64,000 nt of DNA from Pseudomonas sp. NKUCC02_KPG (GTDB lineage: Bacteria > Pseudomonadota > Gammaproteobacteria > Pseudomonadales > Pseudomonadaceae): NCBI RefSeq assembly GCF_019345465.1, contig NZ_JAHKRC010000005.1, positions 273,173 through 337,172 on the forward strand. The letters run 5' to 3'. How positions within the stretch are numbered: position 1 is the first letter of the stretch; each line of letters starts with the position of its first letter. The notes under the pieces are model-generated. The model ran no database searches and was not told the DNA's origin. It was given only the letters and a program-made list of their open reading frames with translations. Position numbers and translations under genes: made by a program. This document shows positions 44,622 through 53,926 of the stretch, one piece after another.

Positions 44622-45275
44622 TCAGGCGAACAGGTTGGCTTTGACACACAGGATCAGCAGCGCCTGATCATTGTCGACATTAAGCTTGCGCATTGCAGAA
44701 ATCTTCAGGGTACTGATGGTTTTAATGCTGCGATTCAAGCTTTGGGCAACCTCACCCACACTCACCCCCGTAGCGAACAGGCGCAAGACTTCAAACTCCC
44801 TGACCGTCAATTGGCTGAGCATTTGCGAAATACCAGCTTCATCCTCACTTGGAGCACCCTCAAGGGTGTCTTGCTGATAATGCCCATCACGGTAAAACGC
44901 ATCCAGCGCGACCAGGATTTGCTCAAGCCCTGCACTCTTGGAAATAACCCCGCTGATACCTAACCCATACAACCAGCTCAGAACCTGTGGATTGGAGATG
45001 ACCGTCAGGATCAATACCCGCGGCTCGGGGAAATGTCGGCGCAGATACTCCACCAGCCGGGTACCGTCACCGTATTGCTCGTCACCCGGCATGTTGTAGT
45101 CAGTAATGATGACGTCAGGGTTCAATTGCGAAATTTTGTCGATCAACTCTGAGGAGCTCATGGCCTCGCCCACGACCTTGAACCGCGAGTCACGCTCAAT
45201 AATTTCGCGTACCCCCATCAATACGATCGGGTGGTCGTCAGCCAGTAAGACTTTCATTTGCGGCATAGCGTGCAT
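44622..45275 (-). CDS. NarL/FixJ-family response regulator (RcsB-like), first of tandem pair
   Basis: 217 residues. Receiver domain with LLADDHPIVLMG, phosphoacceptor Asp in VIITDYNMPGD, and a C-terminal LuxR helix-turn-helix (LTVREFEVLRLFATGVSVGEVAQSLNRSIKTISTLKISAMRKL). It resembles RcsB/RocA-type regulators of Cup fimbriae. The start is uncertain: GGAG lies 2 nt before the ATG at 45275 and 11 nt before the one at 45266; a third ATG (45257) begins the receiver. It is about 20 nt downstream of a paralogue. Confidence 0.9.
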   Translation of the reverse strand: MHAMPQMKVLLADDHPIVLMGVREIIERDSRFKVVGEAMSSSELIDKISQLNPDVIITDYNMPGDEQYGDGTRLVEYLRRHFPEPRVLILTVISNPQVLSWLYGLGISGVISKSAGLEQILVALDAFYRDGHYQQDTLEGAPSEDEAGISQMLSQLTVREFEVLRLFATGVSVGEVAQSLNRSIKTISTLKISAMRKLNVDNDQALLILCVKANLFA

Positions 45276-45294
45276 GACTCCAGGTAGGCAACGA

Positions 45295-45945
45295 CTACAG
45301 GTTCCACAGATCGGCCTTGATGCAGTAAGTGATCAAGGCATGGTCATTCTGTACCTCCAGCTTGCGCATCGCCGACACTTTCTGGGTGCTGACCGTTTTG
45401 ACGCTGCGCTCGAGCTGCCGGGCAATGTCGCCCACACTGCTTCCTGCTACAACAAGGCGCAGTACCTCAACTTCGCGGGGCGACAGCGTAGAGAAACGCT
45501 CATCGATAACCTTGACGTTGCTCAATACGGACGTGGCAGGCACAGCAGGTGCATTGTAGGTCCGATCATTGGCCAAGGCATTGAGTGCCTTGCCGATTTC
45601 TTCACGGATATGGCTTTTGGCAATCACCCCCGCCACCCCCATTTCCAGCAGGCGCGAAATAATCAGCTGGTTGCTCACCATCGTCAGCACCAGGATCTTC
45701 ACAGCCGGAAATTGCTCACTGAGGTACTCGATCAGTTGTAGACCGTCGCCATAGATTTCATCACCCGGCATATTGAAATCGGTTATCACCAGGGCAGGTT
45801 GATGCAACGACAGCTGCTCGACCAATTGCGAAGAACTCAGCGCCTCGCCTGCCAGAATGAAACGTTCATCACGTTGAATCACTTCCCGAAGCCCCAGCAA
45901 CACCACTGGATGATCATCGGCAATCACTACCTTCAACTCGCGCAT
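45295..45945 (-). CDS. NarL/FixJ-family response regulator (RcsB-like), second of tandem pair
   Basis: 216 residues from the ATG at 45945, with GGAG 7 nt upstream, which decides the start. The receiver has VIADDHPVVLLG and TDFNMPGDEIYGDG. The LuxR helix-turn-helix is LSPREVEVLRLVVAGSSVGDIARQLERSVKTVSTQKVSAMRKL. It is clearly paralogous to the 44622 regulator (shared TD-NMPGDE-YGDG and KTxSTxKxSAMRKL blocks), so a local duplication or tandem acquisition is likely. It would be a phosphorelay output for the fimbrial operon. Confidence 0.9.
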   Translation of the reverse strand: MRELKVVIADDHPVVLLGLREVIQRDERFILAGEALSSSQLVEQLSLHQPALVITDFNMPGDEIYGDGLQLIEYLSEQFPAVKILVLTMVSNQLIISRLLEMGVAGVIAKSHIREEIGKALNALANDRTYNAPAVPATSVLSNVKVIDERFSTLSPREVEVLRLVVAGSSVGDIARQLERSVKTVSTQKVSAMRKLEVQNDHALITYCIKADLWNL

Positions 45946-46034
45946 TGCCTGGCTCCAAGTAGTAAGGGCACGCACAACTGTGCAGGAACTGGTGTGCTCC
46001 TGCAGAGGGCGGTGCCCATCAGTGATGACTCAAG

Positions 46035-47231
46035 CTATCCCCATGATGGCTTAGAGCTATCCTCGAGCAAAAGAGTTTCAAAGTCGGTGCACGATACGGC
46101 TGCGCAAATCAGAAAACCCTGCGCCTGGTCACACTCGATACTGCGCAGGAAGGCAAGCTCTGCCTGTGTCTCCACACCTTCTGCAACGACGGTCAGGCCC
46201 AACTTTTGACTTAATTCCACGAGACTGCGCAGTGCCGAAGCCAGGTTTTCATTTTCAACACAGCCATGCACCAGCGAGCGGTCTATTTTGAGCTCACTGA
46301 AGGGTGTTGAAACCAGGTTGAAATAGGAGCTGAACCCCTTGCCGAAGTCATCCTGAGCCAAACCAAAGCCCATCATGCGCAAGCGACAGGCGCCAGCGTA
46401 GTAATTACTGAGTTCTTCAGTGGTTGAGCTTTCCATCAACTCAAAAACAATACTGCGCGGCTCTGCGCCATCCGCCACCACGTAATCGCGCAAGTTGTCG
46501 GCCAGGTCGTGGTTATCCAGCAAATGCGTTGGCAGGTTGATGGATACCGGGATATCCCAGCCTTGCTCGCGCCATTTCCTTTGCGCCACCAAGGTTTGCT
46601 CCAGCATCAGCCACAGCAGCCGCTCTTCCAACCTCTGGGCAATCAGGATGGAGAGAAAGTCTTTGGGCAATAACAGGCCAACGTCGGGGTGCGCCCAGCG
46701 CACCAGTGCTTCAGCACTGAGAATATTGCCGTTGCGCAGTGATTTTTTGGGCTGGAACCAGGCCTGGATCTGGCCATTGCCCATCGCCATTTCGATTTTT
46801 TGCGGATCGACCTCTATGGCCAGAGCGGGGTTCAGATCCCCATTGACCCGAAAAATTGCCATCCGCTCTTTCAAACGCATCACTGCATTGAATTCGACCG
46901 GCTTGGAGATCAATCCGACTACGCAAATCCCCAGGTTTTTCGCCGCCAGCCCCGCACTGATCAGCATTCGACGTGATGAGGCGCTCATCAGCGCAAGTGC
47001 CGGTCGCTTTTTCAACCCGGAAACTTTCTGGATCAATTGCACGCCATCCATGCCGGGCATCAGTAAATCGCTAAGCAACAAATCATAGTCATTGCGCGCC
47101 AGGCACTTCAACGCACCCTCGCCGTCCCAAACGGTATCAACTGCAAAGCCACCCACTTCATTGAAAACATTCAGCAGGTATTCATGCTGAAAGGGATGAT
47201 CCTCAACGACCAGTACACGATAGGGTTTCAC
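46035..47231 (-). CDS. Receiver-EAL response regulator (PvrR/RocR-like c-di-GMP phosphodiesterase)
   Basis: 398 residues. N-terminal receiver (VLVVEDHPFQHEYLL; phosphoacceptor Asp55 in SDLLMPG). The C-terminal EAL domain starts near residue 150. Residues needed for c-di-GMP hydrolysis are visible: AEALVRW (Glu174), SINLP, FELMES, DDFGKG, LKIDRSLV, and VVAEGVET. It should hydrolyse c-di-GMP and, by analogy with PvrR and RocR, oppose fimbrial expression. It lies 12 nt after the kinase gene start-to-end junction (47243) and in the same direction. Confidence 0.9.
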   Translation of the reverse strand: MKPYRVLVVEDHPFQHEYLLNVFNEVGGFAVDTVWDGEGALKCLARNDYDLLLSDLLMPGMDGVQLIQKVSGLKKRPALALMSASSRRMLISAGLAAKNLGICVVGLISKPVEFNAVMRLKERMAIFRVNGDLNPALAIEVDPQKIEMAMGNGQIQAWFQPKKSLRNGNILSAEALVRWAHPDVGLLLPKDFLSILIAQRLEERLLWLMLEQTLVAQRKWREQGWDIPVSINLPTHLLDNHDLADNLRDYVVADGAEPRSIVFELMESSTTEELSNYYAGACRLRMMGFGLAQDDFGKGFSSYFNLVSTPFSELKIDRSLVHGCVENENLASALRSLVELSQKLGLTVVAEGVETQAELAFLRSIECDQAQGFLICAAVSCTDFETLLLEDSSKPSWG

Positions 47232-47242
47232 TGGACCCTCCT

Positions 47243-50011
47243 TTAGAAGTGTTGAAGACAGTTGTATAGGGCATGTAACGTAAAAGGCTTGATCAGGCAG
47301 TGATTCATCCCGGCGCTCAGGCAGCGCTCACTTTCATCACGCATGGCATTGGCTGTAGCGCCGATGATCGGCTGCGTCATATTCATCGCCCGCAGTCGGC
47401 TAGCCAGCTCATAACCATTCATTCTCGGCATGTTGACGTCAGTCAGTACCAGATCAAACTTGCCTTCCTGCCAGAGCTCCAGCGCCTGGATGCCATCGCT
47501 GGCCAAGCTCACGGTGCAACCCAGTTCTTCGAGCTGATCACGCAATATGAGCTGATTGATCACATTGTCTTCCGCGACGAGAATGTGTAAGTCGAGTTTG
47601 AGCTCGGCCTTGGCGGCGCCAGCCTCAAGCGGGCCCCCGACGTGCCTGCCCTGAGCCTTGGAAATGGCCCGATAAACGTCCTGCAGACTGTTGAGGTCCG
47701 CTTGCCAGCAAGGGTTATCTGAAGTGTGGACGGCTGCCAGATCGCTGGCGGCTATCACCAAAGGCCCTCTCCATGTGGGCTCCAGTGATTGCTGGGCAGA
47801 GCCAGGATGCAGCTCCAGCATGACCGAATCATCGGCGACAGCGCCCTGTTTGGGCGCCCCTAAATGCGCCCTTGCGCCCCAGCGGCGTAACCAGGCGCAG
47901 TAACACTCAGCCAGCTCACGCAAGGGCGAAACCACATACACCGTAATGGGCAACAGCCCGCCCGGGAGGCCCAAACGCGTAGCGTCCTTGACCTGTACCA
48001 AGGGTAAATGCAGGGTAAAACTGCTGCCCAGGCCCGGCTCGCTGACCAAACGCATGGTACCGTTCATCAAGTGCATGAGGCGCTTGCAGATGGACAGTCC
48101 CAAGCCTGTTCCGGCAACCACATTTTGTGCCGACTCCACCTGATAAAAAGGCTCGAACAGATGGGCCTGTTCTTCATGGGCGATGCCTTTACCCGTGTCC
48201 GAAACCTGCCAATGCAGCATCACGCGCTCATCATCGCGGCTGTCCATTCTGAGGCGCAGAACGATTTTTCCGTAGTCAGTGAATTTCAGCGCGTTGTTGA
48301 GCAAATTGTTCAAAATCTGACGAATGCGGGTGACATCGCCACTGAGCCATTCAGGCACAGTCGAATCAATCAGGGCAAACAACTGCAGCCCCTTGGCCTG
48401 GGCCGCGCCACTGTAGCCTTGAACCACCTCCTCTATCAGCTCCATCGGGTTGAACGTGTTGAGTTCAAGCTGCAATTGGCCTGCTTCGATTCGTGACACA
48501 TCCAGCACGTCGCAAATCAGCTGCAATAAATTACCGGATGAGCGCTCGATGGCTTTCAAGTAGTTGTTCTGCTGCTCGTTGAGGTCAGTACGCGCCAGCA
48601 ACTCGAGCGTACCCAGAACGCCGTACAAGGGTGTACGGATTTCATGGCTCATGGTCGCCAGAAACAAGGTCTTGGCTTCATTTGCCCGATCCGCCAATTG
48701 CCGGGCACGCTCCAGGGTCACTTCAATCTGTTTGCGTGCGCTGATGTCGCTGAACGCACAAATCAGTACGTCCTGACCGTTGTAGCGCGTCGGGGCAAAA
48801 GCCAGGTATAGAAGACGACCATCCGCCATTTCAATTTCATCGCTATTGCGCGAGTCCTGCTGATCGAATGCGCGCGCAATCCAGCCATGACACAACTTGC
48901 CACGCTCGCTACTGCCCCCCAGCCACTGTTGCGACAATGAGTTCTCAAGCACCACAGTGCCGTCTGTGCGGCGAATAACACATAGCGCAACAGGCGCAAC
49001 CTGCAACACGGCGCGGCTGAAAGCCTCACTTTCAACCAGCGCCTGAATGCGGTTTTCGCCTGGGGTAATCAAGCGCCGATCAATACGCATGATCAGCAAG
49101 TGCAGCCCTAAACAGACCGCAATGAATAGCAGCACACACCCCAGCAAAGGCCAGCCCAATACGGGCAGCAAAGAGTGAATATCCACGGCATAGACAATTT
49201 GCCAGCCTGAATAGCCCAGTTTTTTTCTGATGGCCAAGCTGTCGGGAAACCAGCCAGAGCCAATAAAGCCAAAAGAATTTTGGGGTTCGAGGGTGTGCAA
49301 TGAATCCACCAGGGTGGATTGTGCCGCATTGGTGAAAATGATCTGCCCCTGACTGCCCAGCAACATAAAGTCGCCTGCGCTTTCACTGCTCAATGCCTCG
49401 ACCAGATCCGGCACCTCGACCTCAATGCCCAGCCAGCCCGAGGCTGTATTGCGGCTATCGAGCCGTGTGAACAAGTAAAAGGGCGAATCCAGCGCTTTAT
49501 TGTCAGTCAGCCACAGATCTTCATCATTGGAATCCCCACGACCACCTTCATCTGCCAGCCGCTGCAAGACAACATTGGGCAGGGGGTCCTGACGGGGCGA
49601 AAGATCAAACAGACGCACCACTTGGGGCTCATCCGTTTGCGGCACATAGAGCAGATTGACTTTGCTTTCGTGCAAATAGTCCATCATCCGCCGGGTAAGC
49701 CAAAGACTCCAATGGCCGGTTTCACTGGCCAGACTGATGTTTATCTCTTCTTCGGGATCAACACTGACAAACGTTTTGTCTCCATTTTTATCAGGCACAG
49801 TCGCCAGCATCAGACTCTTGAGCAAGGTCTGACGGCTGACGAAAAAATCCTGGGCATTGAACACAGCCTCGTTCATAAAGCTGCGGCGCTGGGAAACCTC
49901 TTCATTAAAAACCGAACGCAGATAAACGAACGAACCTGCAAAGACCGCAACGATCAGGCCAACGGCAAATAAATGGAGAAGTTTCCGAGCGGCTTGGGGG
50001 GTCGATTTCAT
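47243..50011 (-). CDS. Hybrid sensor kinase without Hpt (PvrS/RocS-like)
   Basis: 922 residues if started at 50011 (MKSTPQAARKLLHLF); starts at 50035 and 50071 are in frame and none has a strong ribosome site. TM1 is at 11-32, a periplasmic domain runs to about 285, TM2 is at about 286-308, then a PAS-like region, HisKA (FLATMSHEIRTPLYG, His456), HATPase_c and a terminal receiver (TDVNMP, Asp858). It ends 64 residues later with no Hpt domain. The kinase must use an Hpt elsewhere, for example that of the kinase at 35210. Confidence 0.88.
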   Translation of the reverse strand: MKSTPQAARKLLHLFAVGLIVAVFAGSFVYLRSVFNEEVSQRRSFMNEAVFNAQDFFVSRQTLLKSLMLATVPDKNGDKTFVSVDPEEEINISLASETGHWSLWLTRRMMDYLHESKVNLLYVPQTDEPQVVRLFDLSPRQDPLPNVVLQRLADEGGRGDSNDEDLWLTDNKALDSPFYLFTRLDSRNTASGWLGIEVEVPDLVEALSSESAGDFMLLGSQGQIIFTNAAQSTLVDSLHTLEPQNSFGFIGSGWFPDSLAIRKKLGYSGWQIVYAVDIHSLLPVLGWPLLGCVLLFIAVCLGLHLLIMRIDRRLITPGENRIQALVESEAFSRAVLQVAPVALCVIRRTDGTVVLENSLSQQWLGGSSERGKLCHGWIARAFDQQDSRNSDEIEMADGRLLYLAFAPTRYNGQDVLICAFSDISARKQIEVTLERARQLADRANEAKTLFLATMSHEIRTPLYGVLGTLELLARTDLNEQQNNYLKAIERSSGNLLQLICDVLDVSRIEAGQLQLELNTFNPMELIEEVVQGYSGAAQAKGLQLFALIDSTVPEWLSGDVTRIRQILNNLLNNALKFTDYGKIVLRLRMDSRDDERVMLHWQVSDTGKGIAHEEQAHLFEPFYQVESAQNVVAGTGLGLSICKRLMHLMNGTMRLVSEPGLGSSFTLHLPLVQVKDATRLGLPGGLLPITVYVVSPLRELAECYCAWLRRWGARAHLGAPKQGAVADDSVMLELHPGSAQQSLEPTWRGPLVIAASDLAAVHTSDNPCWQADLNSLQDVYRAISKAQGRHVGGPLEAGAAKAELKLDLHILVAEDNVINQLILRDQLEELGCTVSLASDGIQALELWQEGKFDLVLTDVNMPRMNGYELASRLRAMNMTQPIIGATANAMRDESERCLSAGMNHCLIKPFTLHALYNCLQHF

Positions 50012-50075
50012 GCCGCAAGCCTGAGGCCGAGGCATGAAAAAAATAATCAGACAATTCCTGAAACCGCGCAAAACC

Positions 50076-50118
50076 TGTAGTCGCTGACGAGGAACGAAGG
50101 CTGCGATCAGCGACTACA
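50076..50118. repeat. REP element (single hairpin)
   Basis: TGTAGTCGCTGA (50076-50087) and TCAGCGACTACA (50107-50118) form a 12-bp stem around a 19-nt loop. The core is the same as in the doublet at 4089. It lies between the kinase start region and the DyP peroxidase stop. Confidence 0.8.
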
Positions 50119-50134
50119 AGGACAGCCGTTTTTT

Positions 50135-51019
50135 CTACAAAGCCCGCACAGCACTCAAGTCCATCCGCCCGTCCTTCAATGGCGGGCACCAGTAATAGCC
50201 GCCATTAAGCGGGCGGCTGTAGCGATACAGCCCGTCGATGATGCCGTCTTCCATACCGCTCATGCGACGCAGCTGAACTTCAAAGGCGTTCAGGGTGCGA
50301 CCGAAGGCGACGAACATCAGGCCGGACTTGCCGTTTTCTGTCCACGGCATGGAGCGGCGCACGATAAAGGCTTCTGGCGAGAAGCTTTCTTGTGCCGTGC
50401 GTTTGACGTGGGCGGAGTCTGGAGCATCGTCCAGTTCCTCGTTGTCGCTCATGCGACGACCCATGATGTTGTCCTGCTCCTCGGACGGCAGTGCGGCGAA
50501 GCCGTTCAGGTCATGCTGCCACTGCTGGATGGCAACAAAGCTGCCACCGTCCAGCCCTGCGCCAGCGTTCGCAACGATAGCGGCGTCGACAGCCGCTTCA
50601 TCCACCGGGTTTTCTGTGCCGTCTTCGTAGCCGGTCAGGTCACGGTCGGAGCCGTAACGGAAGCCTTCGGTCACTTGCAGCAGGTTGAAGGCAGGCGCCA
50701 GCGCCGCTTCGATGGCCTGGCTGCGATGCAGCAACTCACCACGGTCATCGCCCAGCAACCACAACCACAGAGCGTGTTGGGTCGACGGGTTTTCAACCAT
50801 GGCGTTGAGTGCCGGAAACACGCGAAGCCCAGGGACTTTCGCGCCAAGTGCCAATACCAGCGGCGAGCCCAGACCCGCCACGACGCTTTTGCCGTCCACC
50901 CACGCAGACAAAACGTCCAGTGCAGCCGGCAATGCTTCTACTGACTTGAGGGCGAAAAACATATAGCGCGCCTGTGAAGGCACCGGTTTGGCAAGAATGC
51001 CTGGCTGGTAAAAGCTCAT
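50135..51019 (-). CDS. Dyp-type haem peroxidase
   Basis: 294 residues. The family motif GxxDG appears in GYEDGTENP, supplying the catalytic Asp. The proximal haem His is in DSAHVKRT, and the arginine-rich MFVAFGRTL segment follows. DyP peroxidases oxidise dyes and other aromatic compounds with hydrogen peroxide and may act on haem. No signal peptide is seen, so it is cytosolic or exported via an encapsulin. It resembles the YfeX subgroup and is a single gene. Confidence 0.92.
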   Translation of the reverse strand: MSFYQPGILAKPVPSQARYMFFALKSVEALPAALDVLSAWVDGKSVVAGLGSPLVLALGAKVPGLRVFPALNAMVENPSTQHALWLWLLGDDRGELLHRSQAIEAALAPAFNLLQVTEGFRYGSDRDLTGYEDGTENPVDEAAVDAAIVANAGAGLDGGSFVAIQQWQHDLNGFAALPSEEQDNIMGRRMSDNEELDDAPDSAHVKRTAQESFSPEAFIVRRSMPWTENGKSGLMFVAFGRTLNAFEVQLRRMSGMEDGIIDGLYRYSRPLNGGYYWCPPLKDGRMDLSAVRAL

Positions 51020-51206
51020 AGAAACTCCTTTTGGAAAGGAAAGAGTTTACCCCTCACCGGCATCTTTTCGGACAGCAGCGGTTATTTTTATCTCACAGAT
51101 GACGCTTGGCTCAAAACCCATCGAAAAATCAGCGGATTGAATGACTGTGCCTCGCAAGTCGCTCATGCTGGCGGTATCACAATCATAAGAAACCGAGGTA
51201 CTTCCC

Positions 51207-52625
51207 ATGGCCGCCGAGATTGCAGACAGCCGTTCTGCCCGCTTTGCCCTTCGCTGCTCGAACTTTGCCGAGCGCTGGTTCCCCGACTCGTGGGTGTTCG
51301 CCGCAGTTGCGGTGATCACAGTGGCACTGGCCACCTTGTTTATGGGCGCCAAGCCCACCGATGCCGCGATGGCCTTTGGTGACGGATTCTGGAGCCTGAT
51401 CCCGTTCACCATGCAAATGGCCTTCGTGGTCATTGGCGGCTATGTCGTGGCCAGCTCGCCCCCCGCCGTCAAGCTCATCGACAAACTGGCACAAGTGCCA
51501 AAAAACGGGCGTCAGGCCGTGTGCTGGGTGGCGCTGATTTCGATGGTCGCCTCGTTGCTCAACTGGGGACTGTCGCTGGTGTTTGGCGGCTTGCTGGTGC
51601 GGGCGCTGGCACGTCGCACCAACCTGCGCATGGACTATCGCGCCGCCGGGGCTGCGGCCTATTTGGGGCTGGGTGCGGTGTGGGCACTGGGCTTGTCGTC
51701 TTCGGCCGCTCAGTTACAGGCCAACCCGGCCAGCCTGCCGCCGTCGATTCTTGCAATCACGGGGGTTATCCCCTTCACGGAGACGATCTTTCTTTGGCAA
51801 TCAGGCGTGTTGCTGGCAGCCCTGGTCGTGGTGTCGCTCATCGTGGCCTACGCGACCGCGCCTGGCCCTGAGTCTGCCCGTGACGCTGCGGCCTGCGGCA
51901 TTGACCCAAGCTTCAGCTCGCCAAAGTTGCCCCCGCGCACACGACCCGGCGAGTGGCTGGAGTACAGCCCGTTGTTGACCATTTTGCTGGTACTGCTGGC
52001 AGCGGGCTGGTTGTTCCATGAGTTTTCGACCAAACCTGCGATCAGCGCCATCTCCGGACTCAACACCTACAACTTTCTGTTTTTGATGCTCGGGGCTTTG
52101 CTGCACTGGCGGCCGCGCAGTTTTCTGAATGCCGTGACCAGCGCCGTGCCGACCACCACCGGGGTGATGATTCAGTTCCCGCTGTACGGTTCGATTGCGG
52201 CGCTGATGACGGTGGTCAAGGGAACTGACGGGCAAACCCTGGCCCATCACATCTCGACATTTTTTGTGCAGATCGCATCCCATGACACCTATGCGCTCTT
52301 GATGGGTGTCTATTCGGCGATTTTGGGGTTTTTCATTCCGTCGGGGGGCGGCAAGTGGATTATCGAAGCGCCCTATGTGATGCAAGTGGCCAATGACCTG
52401 GGGTACCACCTGGGTTGGGCTGTTCAGATTTACAACGCAGCCGAAGCGCTGCCCAACTTGATCAACCCGTTCTACATGCTGCCGCTGCTGGGCGTGCTGG
52501 GCCTGAAAGCGCGAGACTTGATCGGCTTTTCGTTTGTGCAGTTACTGGTGCACACCCCCCTGGTGCTGTTTTTGCTGTGGGCGCTGGGGACGACCCTGAC
52601 GTACACGCCGCCAGTGATGCCTTAA
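51207..52625 (+). CDS. Short-chain fatty acid transporter (AtoE family)
   Basis: 472 residues with about twelve membrane spans. The SCFA_trans signature includes NWGLSLVFGGLLVRALARR, SSAAQLQANPASLPPSI, and FFIPSGGGKWIIEAPYVM. The preceding GAGG is 7-9 nt before the ATG. It imports short-chain fatty acids such as acetoacetate or butyrate. No ato catabolic genes are next to it. Confidence 0.9.
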   Translation: MAAEIADSRSARFALRCSNFAERWFPDSWVFAAVAVITVALATLFMGAKPTDAAMAFGDGFWSLIPFTMQMAFVVIGGYVVASSPPAVKLIDKLAQVPKNGRQAVCWVALISMVASLLNWGLSLVFGGLLVRALARRTNLRMDYRAAGAAAYLGLGAVWALGLSSSAAQLQANPASLPPSILAITGVIPFTETIFLWQSGVLLAALVVVSLIVAYATAPGPESARDAAACGIDPSFSSPKLPPRTRPGEWLEYSPLLTILLVLLAAGWLFHEFSTKPAISAISGLNTYNFLFLMLGALLHWRPRSFLNAVTSAVPTTTGVMIQFPLYGSIAALMTVVKGTDGQTLAHHISTFFVQIASHDTYALLMGVYSAILGFFIPSGGGKWIIEAPYVMQVANDLGYHLGWAVQIYNAAEALPNLINPFYMLPLLGVLGLKARDLIGFSFVQLLVHTPLVLFLLWALGTTLTYTPPVMP

Positions 52626-52630
52626 CCAAA

Positions 52631-52716
52631 TGTGGGAGCGGGCTTGCTCGCGATTCAGCGGCGCGGTCATGCAGGAAAACCGCGTCGATACCATCGCGAG
52701 CAAGCCCGCTCCCACA
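52631..52716. repeat. REPIN (paired REP), type GTGGGAGCGGGC
   Basis: Two perfect 24-nt inverted arms (52631-52654 and 52693-52716) begin TGTGGGAGCGGGC, enclosing a 38-nt spacer. The same arms occur at 53927. This REP family is different from that at 4089 and 50076. It lies between the SCFA transporter and the convergent carbonic anhydrase gene. Confidence 0.92.
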
Positions 52717-52732
52717 GGTCAGGCATGCAACC

Positions 52733-53377
52733 TCAGATCGAACCCAGTGGACGCAGACGATACTGCGGCGGCAACTGGTCAAGACCGCTGATCGTGGTGT
52801 TCAGGCTTTTCCAGCGACCGTCCTTGATCCCGTAAATGCACCCGTGAACCGACAGCTTCTGCCCGCGATGCCAGGCATTTTGCACAATGTTGGTGTGACC
52901 GACGTTGGCCACTTGCTGGATCACGTTCAGCTCGCACAAACGGTCTACCCGCTCTTCCTCGGTCGGCAACAGCGCCAGCACTTCGCGGTTTTCGTAATAC
53001 AGGTCGCGAATGGAACGCAGCCAACCATCGATCAGGCCCAGTTGCTGGTCCTTCATGGATGCGCGTACGCCGCCACAGCCATAGTGGCCGGTCACCAGAA
53101 TATGTTTGACCTTCAACACATCGACCGCGTACTGGATCACCGACAGACAGTTCAAGTCAGTGTGCAGCACGACATTGGCCACGTTACGGTGCACAAAGAG
53201 ATCGCCGGGCAACATGCCGACAATTTCGTTGGCCGGTACACGGGCATCCGAACAACCAATCCACAGGTACTCAGGCGTTTGCTGGCGAGCCAGCTTGGCG
53301 AAGAAGTCAGGATCTTCCTGCTTGATCGCATCGGCCCAGCGCTCGTTGTTATCAATCAGATCTTGTAGTTCGTTCAT
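52733..53377 (-). CDS. can: Beta-class carbonic anhydrase
   Basis: 214 residues from the ATG at 53377, with GAGG about 9 nt upstream, chosen over a TTG at 53392. Zinc ligands are in WIGCSDARVP (Cys and Asp/Arg pair) and VTGHYGCGGV (His and Cys). It hydrates CO2 to bicarbonate in the cytoplasm and is needed for growth in air. It resembles E. coli Can by length and motifs. Confidence 0.93.
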   Translation of the reverse strand: MNELQDLIDNNERWADAIKQEDPDFFAKLARQQTPEYLWIGCSDARVPANEIVGMLPGDLFVHRNVANVVLHTDLNCLSVIQYAVDVLKVKHILVTGHYGCGGVRASMKDQQLGLIDGWLRSIRDLYYENREVLALLPTEEERVDRLCELNVIQQVANVGHTNIVQNAWHRGQKLSVHGCIYGIKDGRWKSLNTTISGLDQLPPQYRLRPLGSI

Positions 53378-53531
53378 GCTGTGAAGCCTCAAGAGTTGAT
53401 GCGCTGCTTTGACAACCGACCTGCGGTCGAGGTCACGTCGTTCATCAATGTCATTCCGGCGGTCGGTCGGGTGGAATCTTCAACAATGGCTACAGTCATC
53501 GTATTAAGGCCCCATACGATGAGGAATTACC

Positions 53532-53915
53532 ATGACTGATTCACGCCGCCCTTACGGGGCACCGCAACCCGCGCCCATAGACGATATAGAAGACGCCATG
53601 GGCTCCGTCGAGCCACTGAACTTTGATGACGACGACACGTACGAGCCCATCAGTGACCTGTTTATCGACGATGAAAAAGTCAAGCACAGGGCGGTGCTGG
53701 ATGATGAGCTGGACTTGGGCCTCAATGACGACGACCTGGAGCAGGAGATGCTCATCCGCGAAGACGGTGCCCGCGATGCCAAGGAAGCCGCCCAGAGCCC
53801 GAACGGCGCTGCTGACTGGGACCTGAGCCTGGTCGACGAGGACGAAATAGGCGCCGGAAAAGGGCTGGATGAGGCAGAACTGGCGGAAATTGACCCGGTA
53901 GGACGCAAGCCTTGA
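53532..53915 (+). CDS. Conserved acidic protein of unknown function
   Basis: 127 residues, very rich in Asp and Glu (for example FDDDDTYEPISDLFIDDEK and LDDELDLGLNDDDLEQEM), with no signal peptide, membrane span or cysteine. GAGGAA lies about 6 nt before the ATG. Similar pseudomonad proteins are sometimes labelled serine kinase/phosphatase, but no kinase or phosphatase motif is visible. It is probably disordered. A REPIN follows its stop by 12 nt. Confidence 0.72.
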   Translation: MTDSRRPYGAPQPAPIDDIEDAMGSVEPLNFDDDDTYEPISDLFIDDEKVKHRAVLDDELDLGLNDDDLEQEMLIREDGARDAKEAAQSPNGAADWDLSLVDEDEIGAGKGLDEAELAEIDPVGRKP

Positions 53916-53926
53916 AAGGTAAACCC

